Positions 23,517-31,130 of a stretch of DNA of 33,552 nt are shown here, one piece after another. Both the position numbers and the translations under genes were made by a program. This stretch comes from Symploca sp. SIO2E9 (GTDB lineage Bacteria > Cyanobacteriota > Cyanobacteriia > Cyanobacteriales > Coleofasciculaceae), in NCBI GenBank assembly GCA_010692645.1, contig JAAHGS010000060.1:1-33552 (forward strand), read 5' to 3'. The notes below the pieces were generated by a model. It searched no databases. It was not told the DNA's origin and saw only the letters and a program-made list of their open reading frames with translations. The stretch's first letter is position 1; every line of letters starts with the position of its first letter.

Positions 23517-25409
23517 TTAAACTTTATCTAGACAACACTGCAAGGCTAAAACTGTGGCATTATCAGATGCGCCCTTTTCTAAAACTTGTTCGATAATTTT
23601 GTCAACAGCCCCTTGTAAAGGCTGAGTTTTTATAAATATTTCCGCTAGTTCAGTATCTGAAACTAAACTCCAAACACCATCTGAACAGAGTAGCAAAATA
23701 TCGCTATTTTCTAGAGGTAGAGATAATTCTTGACCAAAGCGGCTTAAATCTTGTACATAACCATTACTAAGTCTTGTTTTTGAACCCAGAGATTTAGTAA
23801 TGACATTACTATCTGGATGGTCAAGACTTTCTTCATAGGTTATTTCCCCACTGGCGAGTAACATCGCCACTAGTGAGTGGTCTTCACTTAATTGACATAT
23901 CTGTTCTTTCCTGATTAAGTAAATACGACTGTCTCCAACATGAGCCACCATTAAGTTGTGATCAATAGCCAAAATTACACTAAGTGTGGTTCCGCCGTCT
24001 CGCACCGCATTAGTTACAGATTCGTTAGCTTTTTGAAATAATGATACTAACCAAGCTGTCTGCTCTGTGACGGTTTTGAACTCAGAGGGAATAGCTTCCT
24101 CAAGCACTGTTTTGATAGCTAATTTACTGGCTAACTCTCCTTGAGACATGCCACCCATACCATCAGCAACAGCTCCTAAAATCATAGTTTCAGAATTACT
24201 CAACTGCTGCTGTCGTACTCCGTAGCTATCTTCGTTGTTTAAACGACTAGTTGAGAGTCCTACTGTGGATTTACTGGCAACTTGCCATTGAACTTGCGTC
24301 GTATTTAACGATTTACGAGTTTCAATCAATAGACTCAGTAACTGGGAAAGAGGGAAGCGCTCTTCGGGAATAGAAGAGAGGCAAATCCTGAGCAGTTGAT
24401 AAATCTGAGGAATTGGTTTAATCTCGATTTCAATCTTCTGGTCTTGTCGAGGAAGCTGTTTATGAATAGCTTGGTAGAGGAGCGCTCCCACAGTGTAACT
24501 ACTCATTGACTCATGGAAGGAATTACCGGAGGAGAGTTCAAAAGCGCAGTAATTTCCTAACAAACCATAGGATAGATTTTTATCAAGATGATAAGCACTG
24601 GTTAAATCGAAAAACTTGATCGGTTTTCCGATTTCAATCAGTTGAGGAATAACATCAACACAGCACCACTGACGCTGATATAAATAGTAAAAACATTGAC
24701 AGATTGGGATGATGAGTGATAGACACTCTTCATAAGAATGCTCTTCTTGCAGCCAAGTCTCTAAAGTTAATTGACTCTCTGGGAGAAAAGTTAATAGAAT
24801 CAGCTTCTGATTGGAAGAGTCACTACAAATTTCCTTTTCTGGATAGTGTTCTTCCTCTAGATAGTCAGATTTATTCTCGGCGTCGTTAGCGGTTTCTAAT
24901 GAATCTACTATAGTTTTAGAGTTGAACTCTTGTTCATTTGTTTCTTCTTCAGTAGGTGTTGGTTCTGATTCCCCTGTGGAAGTGACTTCCTCTTCTGAGG
25001 AAACATTAGTTTGGTTCGTTATAACTTGAACCTCTTGCTCAGAAGATTGTACCTCCTTCGGCTTCTGTGTCTCCTGTTCTTGCTCAAGCGGGGGTTGGCT
25101 AGTGTTAATAACCACAGATTCTTTAATGGTACTAGCTAGTAACTCAGCAATCATGGCATAGTTACCTAGCCTTTCCCGTAGCTGTAGTTCTCGACTTAGC
25201 CCTCCTTCAATAGAACCCACGCGCAGCAAGCCTAATTTGCCTGTAGTTGGACTGTCATCGGTAGAGTTGATGTTAACTTGAAAGTAGTCAACACCTACTG
25301 TCAATCGACCTAGGTATGATCGGACTTTGATTTGATAGTTGCCTATCTGAAATTCTGCATCTTTTTGAATTACTAAACTATTCGTTATCTCAGTTGAAGG
25401 TGATGTCAT
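23517..25409 (-). CDS. PP2C protein phosphatase fused to a pseudokinase-like N-terminus
   Basis: A 630-residue protein. The C-terminal part (about 380-628) is a complete PP2C phosphatase: VADGMGGMSQGELAS, MVAHVGDSRIYLIR, LLCSDGVWSLVSDTEL and GASDNATVLAL, all metal-binding aspartates present. The N-terminal 370 residues look like a divergent protein kinase fold split by an acidic low-complexity insert (about 105-200). LLTFLPESQLTLETWL is hinge-like, CCVDVIPQLIEI replaces HRDxKPxN, FFDLTSAYHL replaces DFG, and SIPEERFPLSQLLSLL ends the C-lobe. The catalytic HRD and Asn are missing, so it is probably a pseudokinase that senses or scaffolds. It should reverse phosphorylation by the neighbouring kinase. 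It follows the FHA gene by 46 bp. Confidence 0.9.
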   Translation of the reverse strand: MTSPSTEITNSLVIQKDAEFQIGNYQIKVRSYLGRLTVGVDYFQVNINSTDDSPTTGKLGLLRVGSIEGGLSRELQLRERLGNYAMIAELLASTIKESVVINTSQPPLEQEQETQKPKEVQSSEQEVQVITNQTNVSSEEEVTSTGESEPTPTEEETNEQEFNSKTIVDSLETANDAENKSDYLEEEHYPEKEICSDSSNQKLILLTFLPESQLTLETWLQEEHSYEECLSLIIPICQCFYYLYQRQWCCVDVIPQLIEIGKPIKFFDLTSAYHLDKNLSYGLLGNYCAFELSSGNSFHESMSSYTVGALLYQAIHKQLPRQDQKIEIEIKPIPQIYQLLRICLSSIPEERFPLSQLLSLLIETRKSLNTTQVQWQVASKSTVGLSTSRLNNEDSYGVRQQQLSNSETMILGAVADGMGGMSQGELASKLAIKTVLEEAIPSEFKTVTEQTAWLVSLFQKANESVTNAVRDGGTTLSVILAIDHNLMVAHVGDSRIYLIRKEQICQLSEDHSLVAMLLASGEITYEESLDHPDSNVITKSLGSKTRLSNGYVQDLSRFGQELSLPLENSDILLLCSDGVWSLVSDTELAEIFIKTQPLQGAVDKIIEQVLEKGASDNATVLALQCCLDKV

Positions 25410-25455
25410 GAGGAAACCTCATCGAGACTTTATTCATACTTTTTGCTTTGAAAAA

Positions 25456-26067
25456 TCAGGGACTTTGGAAGAGAAAACGAATTTTTGCGATCGCAATTTC
25501 ATCTCCAGGAGTTATAGTTTCTGGTAGAGTAATTTTGGCATTGAAGCGAGTGTTACCAGCAGGTTTGATAAAAACACCGTTAGTAGAACCAAGATCTTTT
25601 ATTTTCCATTGCCCTCCCTCTCGATAAATTTCTGCGTGGTGGCGCGAAACTGTCTCGTTACCGGAAAAAGCCTCTAAGTCAATATCGACAGGTCCCATAT
25701 CTGGATCAAAGATACCGATAAGATTGCTATCATCTAGCGGGAATTCTGAGGTAGGAGCATCAGCTTGCTTAGAAATGAGTCTGGCTGTTACAGCAGCGGT
25801 AGTAACAGGAGGAGTTGGAGATATGGGGGGCTGGGGTGGATTTGGGGTGATTACTGGAGGCGGCTCAGGAGGCTGGATTGGGGTTGGCTCAGGAGGTTCC
25901 GGTGTTACTTGGGTAATTACTGGAGGCGGCTCAGGAGGTTGGATTTGAGTGTTAGCTTGAGATTCTATAGTTACTTGGGTTTGGGATGTTAATTCAGAGC
26001 CGCAAGCATCACAAAACTCTGTTCCTTCTGGGTTTTTATCATAGCCACAAGTTTGACAGATAATCAT
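25456..26067 (-). CDS. FHA-domain protein with zinc ribbon and proline-rich linker
   Basis: A 203-residue cytosolic adaptor. A zinc ribbon (CQTCGYDKNPEGTEFCDACG, residues 4-23) is followed by a Pro/Glu linker with repeated PPEPPPVIT units (about 40-90). A canonical FHA domain (about 105-200) closes it, with VSRHHAEIYRE and KDLGSTNGVFIK. The SRHH and STNG residues that bind phosphothreonine are intact, so it should recognise phosphorylated partners. The zinc ribbon resembles that of the kinase, suggesting a shared docking partner. The start is fixed by AAGGAG at 26076-26081. The linker is encoded by direct repeats (ATTACTGGAGGCGGCTCAGG near 25849 and 25917). It lies between the vWA and PP2C genes in the same direction. 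Confidence 0.92.
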   Translation of the reverse strand: MIICQTCGYDKNPEGTEFCDACGSELTSQTQVTIESQANTQIQPPEPPPVITQVTPEPPEPTPIQPPEPPPVITPNPPQPPISPTPPVTTAAVTARLISKQADAPTSEFPLDDSNLIGIFDPDMGPVDIDLEAFSGNETVSRHHAEIYREGGQWKIKDLGSTNGVFIKPAGNTRFNAKITLPETITPGDEIAIAKIRFLFQSP

Positions 26068-26075
26068 TGAGATAA

Positions 26076-26081
26076 CTCCTT
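26076..26081 (-). promoter_or_regulatory. Shine-Dalgarno of the FHA gene
   Basis: AAGGAG on the minus strand, 8 bases before ATG 26067, confirms the start just ahead of the zinc ribbon. Confidence 0.8.
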
Positions 26082-26094
26082 AGTTGGTAAAAGA

Positions 26095-26200
26095 TAGATG
26101 GGGAGAGGGGGAGATGGGGAGATGGGGGGGATGGGGAGACAATTTTGATGAATCATTCGCCCTCTGCCTCCTGCCTCCTGCCTCCTGCCTCCTGCCTTCT
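26095..26200. repeat. GA-rich repeats followed by CTCCTGC heptamers
   Basis: The spacer between the FHA and vWA genes consists of GGGGAGAGGGGGAGATGGGG-type units (26095-26135) and at least four tandem CTCCTGC heptamers (about 26164-26195). Confidence 0.85.
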
Positions 26201-26201
26201 G

Positions 26202-27596
26202 TTAGGTTCCTGATAGTTTACGAATTTGCTCTTCTGAAAGTTCACCCTCAATTTCTCCACTCATTTTGATAGTCTTTCCTCTGGAACCCATTTTGATGGT
26301 TTTACGGGTTCCAGAAGAAATTTTGCGAGTTTTGCGTAACTCGTTTTGAGCTTCATTGAGAGATTCAAGCATGGCTTGGTTGCCAATCTTTACTGTCATA
26401 CGACGTGCAGTTTCTAAGATTTTTCCTGCTTGTTCGGGATTACTATCTGCAAGTCTGGTGGCTTCAGTTACTAGCTGAGAAATGTTGCACTGTTGTACAT
26501 AACCCATTACTTCTGGATCAACTTGTGCCGCTCCGCTTTGACCAGCAACAAATTGAACTACGACATTCTGAGGTGGTAGCTCGCCGCGTCGATTTTGTCC
26601 TGGAATATCATAGGTTAAACCAAGTTGAGCAATTCGTACACGGGAGCTGGCATGACTATCTATAGTGAATTCCAGAATAAAAACTGTTTCATCATTGGCA
26701 ACGGCGGTGCCAATGAGATAGGGTTCTTGAATAAGGGAGAATTCCGCTTGATCAGGATAAGCACGAACAACACGGGTGAGTTTTACCCCCTTAACTGTCT
26801 TGGCAGTTAGAGTGAGATTATTAATAACTTCCTGTTGTGCTTGGCTAAATTCTTTAAACAGGATTTGAGGTAAATCACTAATGGCAACATCAGTACCTGT
26901 AGCATGTCCTGAAACAATATGGTGAAGATGACCAGCAGTATTATCGCTTAGGTTGATCAGTAAATCTTCATTGAATTCACCAACCCCCAAGGCTGTAATC
27001 GGAATACCCTTATCCGCAAACTGTTTCGCTAGTTCTCTACATTCTTCCTCATCAAAGGTTGCACCATCAGTAAAGATTAAAGCACGGCGACTAGTCATAC
27101 TTTGACCAGAAAGCAGATTCAATGTCTGCTCCATCCCTTTTCCCATGCAGGTGCCACCGCTGTGGTTACGGAGTTTCTCAATTCCTGCCTCTAATTGACT
27201 GGTTTGAGTTGCTGGTGTTAGTCCGATAATAGTTGATGCTCGGTCGTCAAATTGGATAATTGCAACGCGATCGCTTGCACTGAGTTGGTTAGAGCCGACT
27301 AAATTTAACAGAGACTCAATAACAATATCGATTTTAGTTTTACCACCTGTCACTTCCTCAAATTCTTTTCCATCCTGTGTGTACACTTTGCCTGTCGGTT
27401 TTGTGTCGCCTTTGACTACTTCATACATCGAACCACTGGTATCGATCACAAAGGCAAAACTAGTTGAGGGTAACTCAATCGCCACTTCTTTTGTTGGTCG
27501 TAATTTCAACATCACAAATAGTTTCTGCTCTGGTGTATCAGCAGGCAGAAATTCACGATGAGGAGTGATTGCTACATATAAAGGTGGGTTACTCAT
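26202..27596 (-). CDS. Cytosolic vWA-domain protein with Thr-rich repeated tail
   Basis: A 464-residue protein with a von Willebrand A domain in its first half. The MIDAS metal site is intact: FVIDTSGSMYEV (DxSxS), SGGTCMGKGM (Thr) and IFTDGATFD (Asp). A beta-rich region and a helical segment follow. The last 45 residues contain a short basic repeat, TRKTIKM then GKTIKM, preceded by TRKISSGT. These are attractive candidate kinase sites that the neighbouring FHA protein could bind. No signal peptide or membrane segment. I place the start at ATG 27596 (MSNPPLYVAITPHREF); the longer frame to 27692 overlaps the upstream gene and lacks family sequence. In vWA/PP2C/kinase triads the vWA protein is the usual target or scaffold. 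Confidence 0.9.
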   Translation of the reverse strand: MSNPPLYVAITPHREFLPADTPEQKLFVMLKLRPTKEVAIELPSTSFAFVIDTSGSMYEVVKGDTKPTGKVYTQDGKEFEEVTGGKTKIDIVIESLLNLVGSNQLSASDRVAIIQFDDRASTIIGLTPATQTSQLEAGIEKLRNHSGGTCMGKGMEQTLNLLSGQSMTSRRALIFTDGATFDEEECRELAKQFADKGIPITALGVGEFNEDLLINLSDNTAGHLHHIVSGHATGTDVAISDLPQILFKEFSQAQQEVINNLTLTAKTVKGVKLTRVVRAYPDQAEFSLIQEPYLIGTAVANDETVFILEFTIDSHASSRVRIAQLGLTYDIPGQNRRGELPPQNVVVQFVAGQSGAAQVDPEVMGYVQQCNISQLVTEATRLADSNPEQAGKILETARRMTVKIGNQAMLESLNEAQNELRKTRKISSGTRKTIKMGSRGKTIKMSGEIEGELSEEQIRKLSGT

Positions 27597-27628
27597 TCTA
27601 ATATCCTGGTACGACCAATGCTCTAGTT

Positions 27629-28012
27629 TCAATGAAAATTCAAAGGCGGTAACATTCCTGAGGTAGGTTCTATACCTGACAAATCTGGGCAAACTAGATT
27701 CGGTATTTCCTGATTACCTAGTTCCTGCAATTGACTAATATCTGAGGCAATTATCAAGGGCAAATCCAGAGTAATGGCACTGTCTCGATAACCTTCTTCT
27801 ATATCTTGGATCCAGGTTTTGATGATTTTGTCGAGGTTATAGCTATTAATTTTGCATAGGCTTTGCTCTTGAAACGATGCTCTCAGCTTTTCTCGCTCTG
27901 AGAGAGTGAAAAATAAAGCTGGATTATCTTCCTGGCTACTGTCTAAAGTGACGGAATACCTGTATTCATCTTCTATATCCTTTATATGGAGAGTGAACGT
28001 ATATCTTACCAT
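27629..28012 (-). CDS. Small conserved-looking protein of unknown function
   Basis: A 127-residue protein from ATG 28012 (MVRYTFTLHIKDIEDEYRYSVTLDS). The frame stays open upstream to 28081 through CAGGAGTCAGGAG repeats, which is unlikely to be coding. It is acidic, with no membrane segment. It has two similar DIE(D/E)xYR segments, IKDIEDEYRYSV and IQDIEEGYRDSA, about 60 residues apart, hinting at an internal duplication. I recognise no family. It ends 32 bp before the cytosolic vWA start and shares its orientation, so it is probably part of the signalling cluster, perhaps a small partner of the vWA protein. Confidence 0.65.
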   Translation of the reverse strand: MVRYTFTLHIKDIEDEYRYSVTLDSSQEDNPALFFTLSEREKLRASFQEQSLCKINSYNLDKIIKTWIQDIEEGYRDSAITLDLPLIIASDISQLQELGNQEIPNLVCPDLSGIEPTSGMLPPLNFH

Positions 28013-28069
28013 TTTACAAACATCATCTAACTGAAAGGAGACAGGAGTCAGGAGGCAGGAGTCAGGAGG

Positions 28070-28127
28070 CAGTATAGACAAGGCGATAAGTCTGTTAAAG
28101 CTATTAGGTAATGGGGTTAGGCTTGTT
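28070..28127 (+). repeat. 58-bp dispersed repeat, copy B
   Basis: 54 of 58 bases match the reverse complement of 11320-11377. The preceding CAGGAGTCAGGAGGCAGGAG units (about 28042-28069) are also partly shared by the other copy. Confidence 0.85.
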
Positions 28128-28156
28128 CACGTTTCATTTAAGCTCGCTATAGTTCA

Positions 28157-28588
28157 TGGTTCATCTGTCTTCGCGGCAGGAGACTCTCGCTTGAGCGCGA
28201 CGAGACGTGCGACATAAACGCCTGGGGAAACCCCAGGCGACGCGCACTCGCCGAATGCCGCGCCTCCACCGCCGTTGTACAATTGAGAGATACCGAAACG
28301 CCAAAACCAAGCAGTAGGTATCAGCACCTTGAAAACTAGAGTTAGGGGGTTCCAACCAGGAAAGCTTGGCTGGGTAAAAACTCTAAGCAACAAGTACCAA
28401 GTCTTGTAAGACTCCGTACCGCAGGGCTTGCGGAATCGGGACTCTGCAATGGGTCGAAAGTCTGTGGACACAACGTAAGACGGGGACATAACTAACGCGA
28501 GTTGGTGGTGTACGCAGATGTGGAAGAAGCAGAAACCTAAATCGCGAGGTTTAGGAATCCCGCGAAACACGCGCTGGGAGGATGTCAA
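28157..28588 (+). mobile_element. Solo right end of an IS200/IS605-type element with omega-RNA-like structure
   Basis: A GC-rich, apparently non-coding block unlike its surroundings. It has many local stems: CGCCTGGGG-AAA-CCCCAGGCG at 28219-28239 (perfect 9 bp), AAACCT/AGGTTT at 28533-28552, and CGCG-AAACA-CGCG at 28561-28573 inside TCCC/GGGA. It ends in GGGAGGATGTCAA. From memory, this 3' layout (a CCTAAATCGCGAGGTTTAGG stem, a GC stem, then GGAGGATGTCAA) is that of cyanobacterial tnpB elements downstream of the nuclease gene; TCAA is also the right cleavage motif of IS608. No tnpB remains here. The minus-strand open frame across it is almost certainly spurious. A HEARO/IscB-type RNA is the main alternative. 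Confidence 0.55.
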
Positions 28589-28629
28589 TACTCATTAAAT
28601 GATATGAGGGCAGCACAAAATAATAATTT

Positions 28630-28738
28630 CTCCCCATCTCCGCGTCTCCGCGTCTCCGTGTCTCCGCATCTCCGTGTCTCCGCGTCTCCGTGTCTCCGTG
28701 TCTCCTCATCTCCCCCTCCCCCCATCTCCCCCTCTCTT
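28630..28738. repeat. CT-rich tandem repeats (CTCCGCGT/CTCCGTGT)
   Basis: Octamer and nonamer units such as TCTCCGCG and TCTCCGTG repeat more than ten times directly after the vWA stop at 28739. This is the opposite-strand form of the repeats at 1-75. Confidence 0.9.
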
Positions 28739-30067
28739 CTAATCCTCAGATTCCTCTCGCTTTAGATATCGTCCCCAGAAGTAAAATGGCACTGCACCTC
28801 CAATTCCTATTGCGAGGAAGGCACCTACAAGCATTCCCAGTCTCATCGGGAAAGGAAGTGACCATCCAAAGGAGGTAATTCTGTAAGGTTTAGGTTCAGA
28901 TAGTTCTGTCGAAACATGTCGAGAATTAACTGCTACCTGAACTTTATGCCTTTCGGCACGTATCGGGTTGGGATCCTTGTAGGTGATTTCATACTCTCCT
29001 AGCAGGGCATCAAGGAATACTCTTAAAGCATCTCCAACTGCCTGCGCATTTCCGGAAACTTGGCAAATTCCTCCAGTGATACTGGCAATTATATCTAGTC
29101 TTTTGATGTCTACAAACTCACTTGCTGGTACTTTGCCCGATGGCAATTTAGATGCATAGGAAATGTCCCCACGAGTTGCTGCTCGACCAAGATTATATTT
29201 ATCTCCCAACTCTCCAGGTTTTAAGCCATAGCCCAAAGTATGCACAACAATATTGTCATTAATTTTAAGCAGTTTCGTGAGACGTTCAAAGTCTTGTTCT
29301 TCATTGTCTTGGTTATGGAAGCCATCAGATAGAAGAATAATCGAGAGTCGAGGCTGTTGAGGCTTAGCTTGCCAGAAGAACTCTTTTTTCGGATAGAAGC
29401 TATCATCACCTTGTTCTTGACTAAAGAAGTCTATTGCTTTAGAAAGGGGATCGTAGATATTACTAGCAGCGCAGGGTTCTTTATTGGCAAGGTCATTAAG
29501 CTTGTTTTGCAGCTCAGGATCTCCGACAAGAAGAAACTTATCCTTATTGAGTGTTTCATCATTAACAGGATAGTCACCATTTCGACACCTAGAACCACCT
29601 TCGCCAAAAGGAACTATTGCCATTTTAGTATCACTACTCCGATCCGCTGTAGCTTTGGTAAATTCGAGAATGGCTTGAGTAGCCCCCTCAAGTTTGCTTT
29701 GGCTAGAACCTGGCTTATCCGGATTTGCCATACTACCACTCATATCTAGCAGGAAAATAATCCAGGCAGAAGGTTGCTCAGCTTGTTGAGGATTTCTCAA
29801 ATTCTTAGGCTTAAAGGTAACTTGCTCATTATTTACATAGAGCTTAAAATCCTCATCGCTAAGATTGGTAACAGGTTGGTCATATTTATTTTTGACCTCA
29901 ACACGAATTTTTACCTGCTCATCTTCAACTGTTGTATTAACTATTTTCGCTTCTTGTGCCTGTAGACTACCAGGATAAGTCAAGCAACCTGCAAACAACA
30001 TTAACAAGCTAAGCTTGCGGGTCCAAGAAACGATTGTAGTAGACAAAGCGATAGATTTTTTCTTCAT
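28739..30067 (-). CDS. Secreted/membrane-anchored vWA-domain protein
   Basis: A 442-residue protein exposed outside the cytoplasmic membrane. The signal peptide is at 1-38 (KLSLLMLFAGCLTYPGSLQAQ). A beta domain (EAKIVNTTVEDEQVKIRVEV) leads to a vWA domain with MIDAS residues: FLLDMSGSMANP (DxSxS) and ILLSDGFHNQ. Four cysteines are spread over the domain, compatible with disulphides. A single C-terminal membrane helix (MLVGAFLAIGIGGAVPFYFWG, about 412-432) ends in a basic/acidic tail. The start is set by AGGAGG at 30073-30078. It overlaps the upstream membrane-protein gene by 59 bp, so translation is likely coupled. It may be the extracytoplasmic counterpart of the cytosolic vWA protein. Confidence 0.9.
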   Translation of the reverse strand: MKKKSIALSTTIVSWTRKLSLLMLFAGCLTYPGSLQAQEAKIVNTTVEDEQVKIRVEVKNKYDQPVTNLSDEDFKLYVNNEQVTFKPKNLRNPQQAEQPSAWIIFLLDMSGSMANPDKPGSSQSKLEGATQAILEFTKATADRSSDTKMAIVPFGEGGSRCRNGDYPVNDETLNKDKFLLVGDPELQNKLNDLANKEPCAASNIYDPLSKAIDFFSQEQGDDSFYPKKEFFWQAKPQQPRLSIILLSDGFHNQDNEEQDFERLTKLLKINDNIVVHTLGYGLKPGELGDKYNLGRAATRGDISYASKLPSGKVPASEFVDIKRLDIIASITGGICQVSGNAQAVGDALRVFLDALLGEYEITYKDPNPIRAERHKVQVAVNSRHVSTELSEPKPYRITSFGWSLPFPMRLGMLVGAFLAIGIGGAVPFYFWGRYLKREESED

Positions 30068-31103
30068 TTTTTCCTCCTGGGTGAAGGCTGTGAAAAGTCA
30101 ATATATGGTTATGTTTCAAAGGAATATCTTCGTTGTCAATCAATGGTTTACCATTAACTTCGATGGTATCAAAATGCCTGGGATTGGGAGATAAGATTGC
30201 TTTACGCTGCATCAATACTATGTCTGCTGCATGTAGTGGTACTCCAGGGAGATAAATATCAGAGCCTCCTTTACGATTTGGCTGTTTGATAGCAGAACCA
30301 ATTCTAATCGTACCAGTGGCAGGTAATTGAATTGACAAACCCTCTTCAATTTCACTGGTTCTACTTTTACTGACAAATTTGAGTAGAGACTTGTTGATAG
30401 AGGGTAAATGATTATTTACAGTTGTACTCTCTGGATTGATATCCCCATAGTTAGGGCCCTTGTATTCAAAACCAGCACCTGCTCTCAGTGCTGCCATATA
30501 ACTTGGTGAATTGGTAATGCTAAAGACTAAACCTAGCACAAAGCCTAAAATGGAGAATCCTAGAGGGTCTTCAAAACCTCTATTGTTTATCTGACTTAAG
30601 AGTGAGCGGATTAATTCAAAGAAGAGAGCAGTCACTAAAGCTGCACCACTAGCAGCAATGATACCAGTTATTAACCTTTGTCGGAAGCGTTTGCGATCGC
30701 CTGCTTCTACACTGCGCCACCACCAAGTCAATCCTTCTGTCAAACCTACTGAGCTACCAATTAAGAGCCAACTTAGGGGTCTAATGATATTTCCAGGAAT
30801 AGGAGAAAATAAGAGGATTTGGTAAATAAATCCAAAAATTAAACCGATGATAATTCCTAATCCAACAGCAATCAGAATGGGAATTTTGGCAATGCGGAGG
30901 TTTATTTTAGGTCTGGTGGGATTACTAATAAAGATTTCATTAATGACCATCCCCACTGCTAAGGAGATAGCAATGCAGGGGAAGAGAATGATTTCTTCTG
31001 GAATTAGCCTTGATAAGCCTAGGTTAGTAATTGCGAATTGACCTAGATTCCAGCCAATTAATGCTGATGTTATGCCAGCTAGTATGTAAAGGTAAGTTCG
31101 CAT
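30009..31103 (-). CDS. Polytopic membrane protein with FHA-like C-terminal domain
   Basis: A 364-residue protein. The first 215 residues carry about six membrane segments (YLYILAGITSALIGWNLG, ILFPCIAISLAVGMVI, IPILIAVGLGIIIGLIFGFIY, a WLLIGSSVGLTEG segment, IIAASGAALVTALFFEL, LGFSILGFVLGLVFSI). The cytosolic tail (about 260-364) looks like an FHA or FHA-related beta sandwich: TIRIGSAIKQP, SDIYLPGVPLHAADIVLM, DTIEVNGKPLIDNEDIPLKHNHILTF. The SRxH phosphate-binding motif is replaced by LHAAD, so phosphothreonine binding is doubtful. It starts 27 bp after the large upstream gene and overlaps the secreted vWA gene. It probably forms the membrane anchor of the system. Confidence 0.8.
   Translation of the reverse strand: MRTYLYILAGITSALIGWNLGQFAITNLGLSRLIPEEIILFPCIAISLAVGMVINEIFISNPTRPKINLRIAKIPILIAVGLGIIIGLIFGFIYQILLFSPIPGNIIRPLSWLLIGSSVGLTEGLTWWWRSVEAGDRKRFRQRLITGIIAASGAALVTALFFELIRSLLSQINNRGFEDPLGFSILGFVLGLVFSITNSPSYMAALRAGAGFEYKGPNYGDINPESTTVNNHLPSINKSLLKFVSKSRTSEIEEGLSIQLPATGTIRIGSAIKQPNRKGGSDIYLPGVPLHAADIVLMQRKAILSPNPRHFDTIEVNGKPLIDNEDIPLKHNHILTFHSLHPGGKNEEKIYRFVYYNRFLDPQA
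30073..30078 (-). promoter_or_regulatory. Shine-Dalgarno of the secreted vWA gene, inside the preceding gene
   Basis: AGGAGG five bases before ATG 30067 supports the start that overlaps the upstream reading frame by 59 bp. Confidence 0.85.
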
Positions 31104-31130
31104 TTTTTAATATCATCTTTGTTTTTAATT

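Noticed and set aside
25724-25992. Glycine-rich plus-strand open frames
   Set aside because: They are antisense shadows of the proline-rich repeat linker of the FHA gene.
27597-27692. Longer start for the cytosolic vWA gene
   Set aside because: It would overlap the upstream small gene by 64 bp and adds 32 residues unlike vWA proteins; ATG 27596 gives a natural N-terminus.
28154-28588. Minus-strand 144-codon open frame across the structured block
   Set aside because: The sequence is rich in stems and looks like IS right-end RNA; the frame has no family features, so coding is unlikely.
28157-28588. Group II intron fragment
   Set aside because: I could not find a convincing domain V or GUGYG start; the GGATGTCAA end fits an IS200/IS605 end better.
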